The translations under genes were made by a program, and so were the position numbers. Source: Thermoplasma sp. (GTDB taxonomy: Archaea > Thermoplasmatota > Thermoplasmata > Thermoplasmatales > Thermoplasmataceae). Taken from it: a stretch of DNA of 64,000 nucleotides. The stretch is from the NCBI RefSeq assembly GCF_008709555.1, contig NZ_VYIJ01000004.1, positions 32,022-96,021 of the forward strand, given 5' to 3'. A model generated the notes under the pieces. That model was not told where the DNA came from and did no database searches. It saw only the letters and a program-made list of their open reading frames with translations. Numbering within the stretch: the stretch's first letter is position 1; the number at the start of each line of letters is the position of its first letter. Below are positions 8,756 to 16,160 of this stretch, one piece after another.

Positions 8756-10661
8756 CTATGATCCATCGATCCATTCTGGAAGAAGGATGGATTCTGGCAT
8801 ATTGATCGGATACCAGAATGACGGTTCACCCTACTTTCTTCCTGTAGATATGTTTTCAGGGCATCTTTCAATAACTGGAAAGACCGGTACAGGGAAGTCC
8901 AGCTATCTGCGTTTCCTCATAAAGAACATGGATGATGTACCCGGCAATCTTGTAATAATTGACCCGCATGGTACACTTATGGATTCGGTATACAGTTCCA
9001 GAAGAGATCTGGTGTATCTCGGTCTCGATAGTGTCGTTATTGATGGGTTGGAAAGGAAGATGATGATGAACGTTCTCGATCAGGATGCTGATCCTGATAT
9101 GGTGGCTGGATGGATTAAGTCCATATTCTCATCATCCTCGTTTTCCAACAATACATGGGGACCAAGGCTTGACGTCATGTTCAGATCGGTTCTTGCTGAG
9201 TACATAAGGGATGCCGAATATCCAACGCTCTCAGATTTTTTCAGCATAATTGCAAGTCCAGTAAGGACAAGGGCCTTCATATCTGGCATGCAGGACGGCC
9301 CGGTTAAAGATCTCATACAGAGTTTCATCTCGGATAGGGCGTACTGGAGGGAATACACCGCATCGACCCTCAATAAGATCATACCAGTGATATCCTCCAT
9401 GAAGCTTTCAGATCTGGTATCATCCAGAAAATCATTTGATCTCTATTCCACGATGTCGCAAGCCGGTAAGCTTGTATTCGTGGATGTTGCCAAGGGAAAG
9501 ATGCCATCCGACGTGTCCTCGCAAGTATCCTATCTAATTCTAATGAAGATATGGTTTGATTCGCTCAGGAGGTACGGTAATGGCCGGGTTGTGAACACGT
9601 ACATATTCGTTGATGAGGCTCAGAACATACCCACGGGGATACTGGAAACCATACTGAGCGAAGGCAGAAAATATGGCATGCGGTTGATACTCTCGAACCA
9701 GTACATGGATCAGGCATCGGCCTACCAAGCAGCGCTTTTTGGGAACGTGAGGAACTACATATCATTTCAGGTCTCTCCATCGGACGCTGTTATTCTTTCC
9801 AGAACCGTAGAAGAGAGAAGGCGTAACCATATGATCAGCGTTCTTACCTCACAGCGCCTTCACAAGTTCACAGCGTGGTCAAGCGACCAGACCCTGGGAC
9901 CGGCAACGCTCTCGTTCACTCCGCCTGTATTCACTCCGGATGACCGGATACAGAAGAGTATTATAAGGTATGGATCAGAACCGGACTGGACCATGGAGAA
10001 GGATGTGCAGACGTCTCTGCATTCACAGCTGATAATGGATTTTGCAAGGTTCCTGGATATGAATGGAATAAAAGTGCAGTTCGGCCATTTTGGCAATCTG
10101 ATACCTGATGCTCATTTCTATCTGGATGGACGGATCTATATGGTTGAGGCGGAGGTATCCGACATGGAACATCCCTCAAGGATATTGGAGAAGATCAGGA
10201 ATTACAGAAACTACAATCTCATATTCATAACGGATGATTCCCGGATCGAGGAACTATACAAGATTCTCTATGAAAGGAGGAAAGTGAACATCGACGGCAC
10301 CATACAGTTTGCAGGATCTGTCAGATCGCATATATCAGACATCTCCGGCATATTTGAGAGAGTATGGATAGTGTCCGCACAGGGAAAACCCAAATATCAT
10401 TTCCTCGGAAAAAACCACAGGTTCATTAGATCAGTGTTGGAGGAGTCTCCATTCATGACAAGACTGAAGCGCGTCAGGTTTGGCCCAACCCTCATGACGA
10501 TATATGAACTGATGAAATCCAGAGACACATATATATTTACGAAGGATGAAATTATTTCATTTTTCAATTTTGATACTGATTTTATAGAATCAATAATTGA
10601 CGAAAACGGAATTATTTCATTGTATGACATTTTTTTAAATACAAAACTAAAATTTCACTAG
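8748..10661 (+). CDS. HerA/TraG-VirB4-like ATPase with PD-(D/E)XK-like C-terminal domain
   Basis: A 637-residue DNA-pump-type ATPase. Walker A GKTGTGKS is at residues 44-51 and Walker B YIFVDEAQ at 285-292, followed by GMRLILSNQY, which resembles the sensor segment of conjugation and HerA ATPases. After about residue 420 a second domain reads PDAHFYLDG (Asp 454), MVEAEVS (Glu 467, Glu 469) and then KIRNYRNYNLIFIT, the spacing of a PD-(D/E)XK nuclease core in which the usual Lys is not obvious. It overlaps the gene before it by 8 bases and is followed by an AbrB-like gene. Possible roles are DNA transfer, repair or defence; there is no relaxase or pilus gene near. Confidence 0.8.
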   Translation: MFDYDPSIHSGRRMDSGILIGYQNDGSPYFLPVDMFSGHLSITGKTGTGKSSYLRFLIKNMDDVPGNLVIIDPHGTLMDSVYSSRRDLVYLGLDSVVIDGLERKMMMNVLDQDADPDMVAGWIKSIFSSSSFSNNTWGPRLDVMFRSVLAEYIRDAEYPTLSDFFSIIASPVRTRAFISGMQDGPVKDLIQSFISDRAYWREYTASTLNKIIPVISSMKLSDLVSSRKSFDLYSTMSQAGKLVFVDVAKGKMPSDVSSQVSYLILMKIWFDSLRRYGNGRVVNTYIFVDEAQNIPTGILETILSEGRKYGMRLILSNQYMDQASAYQAALFGNVRNYISFQVSPSDAVILSRTVEERRRNHMISVLTSQRLHKFTAWSSDQTLGPATLSFTPPVFTPDDRIQKSIIRYGSEPDWTMEKDVQTSLHSQLIMDFARFLDMNGIKVQFGHFGNLIPDAHFYLDGRIYMVEAEVSDMEHPSRILEKIRNYRNYNLIFITDDSRIEELYKILYERRKVNIDGTIQFAGSVRSHISDISGIFERVWIVSAQGKPKYHFLGKNHRFIRSVLEESPFMTRLKRVRFGPTLMTIYELMKSRDTYIFTKDEIISFFNFDTDFIESIIDENGIISLYDIFLNTKLKFH

Positions 10662-10698
10662 GAAAAAAGATTATACTACTTCTTAATAGTGTCTTGAT

Positions 10699-10869
10699 AT
10701 GACTGACAACAAGAAGATAATGGATATCGCGAGAATGACAAAAAGAGGTGCTTCTGTCAGAGTTACAATTCCCAAGAAAGTACTGAAGAAACTCAACTTC
10801 AAGGATGAAGATCTCATCGCTTTTTATGAATCGGATGACGGCCGAATATACATAGACCTTTTGAAGTGA
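10699..10869 (+). CDS. SpoVT/AbrB-type DNA-binding protein (56 aa)
   Basis: A small gene of 57 codons with stop, missed easily because of its size. The product has the swapped-hairpin AbrB pattern: SVRVTIPKKVLKKLNFKDED followed by DGRIYIDLLK. Such proteins are archaeal transcription regulators or antitoxins. It begins 37 bases after the ATPase gene on the same strand and probably belongs to that transcription unit, where it may be an autoregulator. No toxin gene is adjacent. Confidence 0.85.
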   Translation: MTDNKKIMDIARMTKRGASVRVTIPKKVLKKLNFKDEDLIAFYESDDGRIYIDLLK

Positions 10870-10998
10870 GGTGTTTTAGATATCGAAATATGCTTGACAT
10901 GATCCCGCGAAATATGATATTTAATTCTGCGTTATCCGGACTAATCTGTCAGACATGCATGGGCAAATGCTTTTAGTGCCACATTGCAATCCATACAC

Positions 10999-11514
10999 AT
11001 GAGTATCCCCAATCTCAGCAAGCGGGAGCTGATCGTCCTGGGAGCACTGTATAATAATTCCAGATTGACCATAGAGGAGATATCAAGCGAAACTGGCATA
11101 GGCAGGAATACCGTTGCGCAGATAATAAGGAAACTTGAGAATAACGGAACCATAAAGGGGTACACAATAAGAATGGATGACTCAGACATGGAGACCGTCA
11201 TTGCCGTGGTGAATGGCCAGACAGACATTCCGGAGCATGTCATATACGAGGATTATGCGCTGAGCAATGGCAGGCACATGCTCGTCTTGGACAGATCTGC
11301 ACTCTCCATGAAATTTCCCTATGAGTACCTGTGGATCTCAACAGGAAGAAGCTACGGGAAAGCCATGGAAGCAAGGACGGCTAGCGTCTGTGATTATTGT
11401 GGCAAGACAATCGTTTCTGATCCCATCATAGTGCACAGCCATAACAGGGATTACTATGTATGTTGCCCTAACTGCGAGCACGATCTGAAAAAAAGATTGA
11501 AGACGGATAGTTAA
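10999..11514 (+). CDS. Lrp-like winged-helix regulator with C-terminal TRASH metal-binding domain
   Basis: The N-terminal 50 residues form an AsnC/Lrp-type helix-turn-helix (SKRELIVLGALYNNSRLTIE, then ETGIGRNTVAQIIRKLENNG). The C-terminus is a TRASH domain: CDYCGKTI, then HNRDYYVCCPNC. This architecture is known from archaeal copper-responsive regulators. I use the ATG at 10999; an in-frame TTG lies 15 bases upstream. Its 3' end lies five bases from the convergent end of the Rieske/cytochrome b operon, so it may sense metal supply for the respiratory chain. That link is inferred from position only. Confidence 0.85.
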   Translation: MSIPNLSKRELIVLGALYNNSRLTIEEISSETGIGRNTVAQIIRKLENNGTIKGYTIRMDDSDMETVIAVVNGQTDIPEHVIYEDYALSNGRHMLVLDRSALSMKFPYEYLWISTGRSYGKAMEARTASVCDYCGKTIVSDPIIVHSHNRDYYVCCPNCEHDLKKRLKTDS

Positions 11515-11519
11515 ATTTT

Positions 11520-11747
11520 TCAGATATCCAGCTCTCCAAGCCCCATCACTATGAGCACAAAGCCTATGAAGGAAAATAGAAGTGCAAGCCAGCTTCCTAT
11601 CTGGTGTGGCCCAACCTGGCTGTTAATAGTGGGTAACACCTGATAATCCAGGAACACCGGTATGGAGATTATCAAGAGGACGATCCCTGCAATTATCTTT
11701 CCAGTCGATCTCTTCTTCTCCTTCAGCATCTCCTGAATACCGCTCAA
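11520..11747 (-). CDS. small membrane protein of cytochrome b module (75 aa)
   Basis: Two hydrophobic segments (about residues 15-35 and 50-70) and a basic N-terminus; no recognisable family. It is the last gene of the Rieske-cytochrome b operon and its start overlaps the end of the preceding small membrane gene by 4 bases. Supernumerary subunits of an archaeal bc-type complex are the natural guess, but no motif supports an activity. Confidence 0.7.
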   Translation of the reverse strand: MSGIQEMLKEKKRSTGKIIAGIVLLIISIPVFLDYQVLPTINSQVGPHQIGSWLALLFSFIGFVLIVMGLGELDI

Positions 11748-12082
11748 AAACCGCTCACCCCCAGCAACGCAAATGCAAACACATAGAGGATCAGCGGTGC
11801 TATGATCGTCCTCATCGATACCTTTCCATTTCTCGTATGATTGTGATACATGGATATGCCATAGAGAACGAGAGAAGCTATCATCACTATTAGAGTGAAG
11901 GCCTCCAGCGAGAACAGGTATCTTCCGTAATTCCCGAACACCGGTGAGGTCATCTGGCTTATTGGCTCATGGTACATCAGTGCTATTGGCTTTATTATCA
12001 GCGTGTACAGTATCAGCGTGATAGATCCGAATATGTAAATCATCATAGAGGAGTAGTATAGCCTGAGAGAAAATCTATCCAA
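11744..12082 (-). CDS. small membrane protein of cytochrome b module (112 aa)
   Basis: Three predicted membrane segments, with a short loop containing TSPVFGNYGRYLF. No known family and no heme- or metal-ligand pattern. It is separated from the upstream gene by no bases and overlaps the downstream one by 4, so it is translated as part of the same operon. Probably an accessory subunit of the quinol-oxidising complex. Confidence 0.7.
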   Translation of the reverse strand: MDRFSLRLYYSSMMIYIFGSITLILYTLIIKPIALMYHEPISQMTSPVFGNYGRYLFSLEAFTLIVMIASLVLYGISMYHNHTRNGKVSMRTIIAPLILYVFAFALLGVSGF

Positions 12083-12274
12083 TCAATTCACCTCCATCTC
12101 ATGCCTCATTATTATAAACGCTATCGCACCGCTGAGTATCAGATCGATAGCGAAGACCACCGCCCAGATGCGCTGATCGCCCGTGCTGTTGCTCAGCGCT
12201 ATGATCCAGAGCACTATGGCTATGACGAATTGCAGACCGCCTATGGAGTAGACCGCCTTTACCGAACTGTTCAT
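12083..12274 (-). CDS. small membrane protein of cytochrome b module (63 aa)
   Basis: Two hydrophobic helices fill most of the 63 residues, the second followed by a charged RHEMEVN end. It overlaps the end of the cytochrome b gene by 4 bases. The arrangement of three tiny membrane genes behind cytochrome b suggests small subunits of the complex. Function otherwise unknown. Confidence 0.7.
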   Translation of the reverse strand: MNSSVKAVYSIGGLQFVIAIVLWIIALSNSTGDQRIWAVVFAIDLILSGAIAFIIMRHEMEVN

Positions 12275-13443
12275 TTGTCCTCACCATCCTTTCTTGCAAA
12301 CCTCATGGCATAAACTGTGGCGAAGGAGACGAATGTTATACCCCACCACATGAACATGGTCAGAAGCCTTGTCTGCGAAAGCCCTGGCTGGCTTGCACCC
12401 CATATTGCCATGACCGGGATGCCAATAATCATAAATACGCCAAAGGCTGTTATTGCTGGTCTATCGAGGGGATGGGTTCCGCTGTACCTATCTATGAACG
12501 GCAGTATGAAAAGAAAGACGAAGAATAGTATCACGAGCGGGACTCCTCCGGTGGTCAGACCGTATCCTGCAGTATCCATAAGCTTGTAAACTGGTAGTAT
12601 ATACCAGTCTGGGAATGGCGTGGTTCCATATACGGGCAATCCGTAGGCATCAGGTATGACCTGTGGGAAAGCCGCCGAGAAGACGAGTATAACTCCGATG
12701 AACATCAACGAAAGAAATACCGTGTAAAGAAGGTTGACCGGGAACCATGGGACAAGCTTCTCGTTCTTCTCATATTTAACACCGTATGGCCCGGATTTTT
12801 CAAACAGGAAGAAGTGTATGAACGCAACTATTATGATCAACGTCGACAGTATCATGACGTGAAGACCGAGTATGTGGGAGAATGTCTGTGCGGTCGTACC
12901 GTTTCCAACCAGTATGGATATCAGCCAGTTGGATAGGCCAGGAAGAAGCCTCCCAATTATGCTGCGCTCTATGAGAAGCTCCCCCACATGCGTTGCAGCC
13001 ACGCTAATGTAAGTGTATGTCAGCATGTATCCAACTATTGCTGTGGTGTATACCAGTATGAAGAGCACAACACCAAGTATCCACTGGAGCCATCTCCACT
13101 TGCCCTTGTATGCACCGATAAAATAATTCCTGAGCATGTGAGCGTAGACCAGGACTATCATGGCGTAGGCCATATACAGATGAGACGTAAGCAGTGCATA
13201 TCCGAACGGGACTGTGCTCGTAATGGCGATCGTTGATGAGTAAGGATGCCCACTCTGGTAATAGTAGAATAGCAGCATGCCGGATACTGCCAAATATGCA
13301 ACGGCAGCCATCAGAAACGAACCTGTCCAGTAGTCAAGCCTGAACTCCTTCCTCGATATTGGCCTGAGAAGTATCTTATAGGATCCTGGATATTCCGTAT
13401 CTTCTTCCATCAGCTTTGTTAAATCGTATTCGTTTTTTTCCAT
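12271..13443 (-). CDS. cytochrome b (quinol-oxidising complex, module 1)
   Basis: Di-heme cytochrome b of a bc1/b6f-like complex in the cytoplasmic membrane. Paired heme-ligand histidines are visible in SHLYMAYAMIVLVYAHMLRN and in SHILGLHVMILSTLIIIVAFIH, and the quinol-site region carries a PDWY motif (FPDWYILP) equivalent to PEWY. The product has 390 residues from the ATG at 13443, which lies 7 bases after a strong GGAGGT site; that site overlaps the end of the preceding reading frame, the C-terminal part of the Rieske gene. A longer upstream open frame exists but only reads the Rieske gene out of phase. Confidence 0.92.
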   Translation of the reverse strand: MEKNEYDLTKLMEEDTEYPGSYKILLRPISRKEFRLDYWTGSFLMAAVAYLAVSGMLLFYYYQSGHPYSSTIAITSTVPFGYALLTSHLYMAYAMIVLVYAHMLRNYFIGAYKGKWRWLQWILGVVLFILVYTTAIVGYMLTYTYISVAATHVGELLIERSIIGRLLPGLSNWLISILVGNGTTAQTFSHILGLHVMILSTLIIIVAFIHFFLFEKSGPYGVKYEKNEKLVPWFPVNLLYTVFLSLMFIGVILVFSAAFPQVIPDAYGLPVYGTTPFPDWYILPVYKLMDTAGYGLTTGGVPLVILFFVFLFILPFIDRYSGTHPLDRPAITAFGVFMIIGIPVMAIWGASQPGLSQTRLLTMFMWWGITFVSFATVYAMRFARKDGEDK

Positions 13444-13444
13444 A

Positions 13445-14287
13445 TCAGAACCTCCCGCTCCACTTGTAATTGGAACTCGAGACAACGACGGTCTTGTAGT
13501 TTCCGATGGTGCTGTCATAGGGCAGTGCTGATCCTCCTGAGAGATTTTCCTGGGCAACCTCAGGCCCATAAACCTCCCCGTTTGGCTGCCATAGGTGCGT
13601 TCTTATAACTGCATTAACAGGGTTCATACCTATTGCATAGAGATAATCCGTTGTCGTATCATGGTAAAACAGAACCTGAGGTAGAGAATGGTTGGCTGGG
13701 CTTGGCGCTGGGCCTCAGTTATATAGGTTGTGAGGACCTCTCACAGGATCATACTGGCTCCCATGGCACTTGCAGTAGATCAAGCCGTATGTTGGCCAAT
13801 TTGATTTCGTGTAGCCTATCAGCTGCGCCTCGAATGGTATCGAATTGCCCGGGTGATAATCCAGAAGCGGGACTGTACATCCAAGATGCTGACAAATGCC
13901 ACTGTACGCGGTTATACTGTCGATTCCGCCTTGAGAATTTTTTACGTGTATGGCGTTAGGGATCGTAACATTCCTTAGTCTCATAAGTATATTCGGTTCA
14001 TCTTGAAGAGGATAATTGAACACCAATATAGGATAGCTACTGCTGGAAGGCACAGCATAGGGGATCTCAGATGCCGTTATTGGGTTGTTATCTGGATCTA
14101 CAAGTAGAGCTGTGGGATATTTGCCATCATACGATGTTACGGGGACATTTCTGGTTGTAGGAACAAAGAATCGCTCGAGGGATATACCGCCTATTGCCAC
14201 CGAGAAGAGTGAGAGCATAGCCCCCTTCAGAAAAGATCTCCTATTCTCGTCCACGGAATCCGCGGACTGCCCAGACTTATTCCGCAT
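13445..14287 (-). pseudogene. Rieske iron-sulfur protein, module 1, interrupted by in-frame TGA
   Basis: From the ATG at 14287 the frame gives a Tat signal (NRRSFLKGAM then a hydrophobic stretch) and the two Rieske ligand boxes, CQHLGC and CKCHGSQYDP. A TGA stop follows at 13717-13715, giving 190 residues. In the same frame the sequence then stays open for 90 codons to a TGA at 13447-13445, and it still aligns with the second Rieske protein of this window (HSLPQVLFYHDTTTDY against HPLPSVVLSYDSSTDTY). The start codon of cytochrome b and its ribosome site are placed right at the end of this extended frame. Either a recent nonsense mutation, stop-codon read-through or a sequence error. Both Fe-S ligand boxes lie before the stop, so the short product could still bind the cluster. 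Confidence 0.85.
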
Positions 14288-14682
14288 AATCAACTACAAA
14301 AAATTATTTTACTTAATTATTCTGTGAATTCGCAAGCAAAATTATACAAATTACCTTATATTTATAATAGAAAGTTATAATTTTTTCAGATCAGCTTTCT
14401 AGCGCGATAAGAACAAATATAATTATTTCAATATTAAATAATAATATTTTAATTGTTCCACATCCTTTCACTACATTTATCTTATATTATAAATATTTTT
14501 AGTAATTTCGAATAAATCTGATTTGATTTATTTTTATTTAATATCACATAATAATAATTAAACATAATATCACACAAATCGGTAGGCTGCAAATATCAGA
14601 TACGGCAGTATGATCACCGAATTTACACCTATCCTTTTAGAGACAAAGATTAAATATTGTAATTTGCTGATAGATTGATTAT
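14288..14682. other. AT-rich divergent intergenic region
   Basis: About 395 bases without a gene between the Rieske and tatA starts. Bases 14390-14580 are extremely rich in A and T, with many ATAAT repeats and a TTATAA-spaced inverted pair. The tatA side holds TTAAATAT at 14650-14657, 25-30 bases before the ATG, a good TATA element. I see no RNA gene or remnant reading frame. It probably holds two divergent promoters. Confidence 0.6.
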
Positions 14683-14991
14683 ATGCTTGATTCAGCCATT
14701 GAATGGTTAATAGTCATCGTTGCTATCCTTGTTCTATTTGGAAGTGCAAAGAAGGTTCCTGAGCTGGCAAAGAATATAGGAAGAGCAACCGGAGAATTCA
14801 AAAGGGGCCAGATGGAGGTAGAGGAAGAGATACGGAAGGCCATGTACTCTAAGCCAGCACAGGCTCAAGCTGCCTCTTCCACAGGTATAGACTATGTAGC
14901 CGTTGCGAAGACAATGGGCATTGAGACAGATGGAAAGAGCGTAGATGACTTGAAGGCAGAGATACAGGAAAAACTTCAGCATGCCCAGTGA
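14683..14991 (+). CDS. tatA: Tat translocase subunit TatA
   Basis: Sec-independent (twin-arginine) export component that forms the pore with TatC. The N-terminal helix AIEWLIVIVAILVLFGSAKK is followed by KVPELAKNIGRATGEFKRG, the classic hinge and amphipathic helix, then a charged tail to residue 102. It overlaps tatC by 11 bases. The position between two Rieske genes, whose products carry twin-arginine signals, fits an export system for these membrane-anchored Fe-S proteins. Confidence 0.93.
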   Translation: MLDSAIEWLIVIVAILVLFGSAKKVPELAKNIGRATGEFKRGQMEVEEEIRKAMYSKPAQAQAASSTGIDYVAVAKTMGIETDGKSVDDLKAEIQEKLQHAQ

Positions 14992-15796
14992 ATTATTAGA
15001 CCTGCTACAGAAAAATATTGAGGAGCTTCGCCTAAGGGCAGTTAGGGCGCTGATAGGTTTTTTCGTTTTCTTCTTTATATTTTTTACGTTCAGGTTTCAG
15101 TATGCAATCATACTTGGGCACAGGGTGATTATACCATATCCTGACCCGTATGACAATGCGGGCGCACAATTCTTAAAAATCTCAGAGTACCATGTCCTGC
15201 CGAAGAACGTGGAACTCATCGCACTGAAACCAACAGACGCTATGGTTGCTGATATATACAGCGTCATGTTTCTTGCACTTCTTTTCAGCATGCCCATAAT
15301 CGTCATGGAGGCTGCAAAATTCATAGCACCTGGCCTGAAGAAGAAGGAATTGCAGGCCATAAGAAGCCTTGGCATACCGGCTGCGGCTCTCTTTGCCATA
15401 GGAAGCCTCTTCGGATTCTGGTACGTCTTTCCTCTCCTTTTCAGAATATTCTTCTATTTTGATTTCGCCGTTGGATCGTCTCCGACCATGGGCATAGCCA
15501 ACTATACATCATTTTTCTTCATATATATAGCATCATTCGGCCTATCGTTCGAAATGCCGGTCATTATGGTGGGTTTGACGAAGCTAAGACTCGTTCCAGC
15601 CGGCTTCTGGCTCAAGAACTGGAGATATGCTGTCGTGGGTTCTCTGATATTCGGCCTCGTTTTCTCTCCAGGGGTTCTAGGTGTTAGCATGATGATAATG
15701 GCCGTACCGATGATGGCGCTTTACGTGATCGGAGCGTTAATTGCCAAGAGAGTTGAGAAAAAGGATCAGGCATTATACAACGTTGCCACTGATTGA
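14981..15796 (+). CDS. tatC: Tat translocase subunit TatC
   Basis: Six-helix membrane receptor for twin-arginine signal peptides, 271 residues. The N-terminus LLDLLQKNIEELRLRAVRALIGF matches the start of TatC, and the family's signature region appears as VMFLALLFSMPIIVMEAAKF, APGLKKKELQAIR and SFGLSFEMPVIMVGL. Translated directly after tatA in an overlapping arrangement. The next gene on this strand is 364 bases downstream. Confidence 0.94.
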   Translation: MPSELLDLLQKNIEELRLRAVRALIGFFVFFFIFFTFRFQYAIILGHRVIIPYPDPYDNAGAQFLKISEYHVLPKNVELIALKPTDAMVADIYSVMFLALLFSMPIIVMEAAKFIAPGLKKKELQAIRSLGIPAAALFAIGSLFGFWYVFPLLFRIFFYFDFAVGSSPTMGIANYTSFFFIYIASFGLSFEMPVIMVGLTKLRLVPAGFWLKNWRYAVVGSLIFGLVFSPGVLGVSMMIMAVPMMALYVIGALIAKRVEKKDQALYNVATD

Positions 15797-15829
15797 GGTA
15801 TGGTATGCTTTTATTTGCGTCTCTTTGCC

Positions 15830-16005
15830 GTGAGTTACTCCTCAGCTAAAGTATAGAAGCTTCCTGGTTCAACGGCCGACCTCTGTCCATATTGAATATG
15901 TAATAGAAAAGCACTACTTTTATGAATCCAATTTTCAGTATGTTTATTATGACATTGAAGTGTGAGTTTTTCTATTAAGATAAGTCCATGTATCTCCTGT
16001 ACGAA
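15830..16005 (-). mobile_element. remnant of IS605-type element (copy A)
   Basis: No gene here. The stretch shares several blocks with a second remnant at 28923-29165: the end segment TACTCCTCAGCT-AAG followed by GAAGCTTCCT, the block TTCAACG...GACCTCTG, and AAGTCC-TGTATCTCCT at the other side. In between the copy is heavily decayed and no reading frame survives. Read on the minus strand it would correspond to the C-terminal end of a TnpB-like gene plus the element's end. It explains most of the space between tatC and prpD. Confidence 0.55.
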
Positions 16006-16132
16006 TATATGATGATTTATCAGTTCTCACAAACTTCTAGCCATCCTTTAAAGACCAAAATTAAACTTGAATGCTTGAAGATCGTATGAGGCTTATGTAT
16101 AATGTGAGGTTGATACATTATTCCGCGAATCC

Positions 16133-16139
16133 ATTTATA
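16133..16139 (+). promoter_or_regulatory. TATA box of prpD
   Basis: ATTTATA ends 22 bases before the ATG at 16161. At this distance transcription would start at or near the ATG, giving a leaderless message, and it decides the start choice for prpD. Confidence 0.6.
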
Positions 16140-16160
16140 ACTGCACGTTATAACCATATC

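Noticed and set aside
12271..13569. 432-residue version of cytochrome b starting at 13569
   Set aside because: The extra 42 residues are an out-of-frame reading of the Rieske C-terminal region; the ATG at 13443 has a strong GGAGGT site and gives the normal N-terminus.
13715..13717. Selenocysteine or pyrrolysine reading of the TGA in the Rieske gene
   Set aside because: TGA is not a pyrrolysine codon, no SECIS-like stem is evident, and the codon lies outside the cluster-binding boxes. Mutation, simple read-through or error are better explanations.
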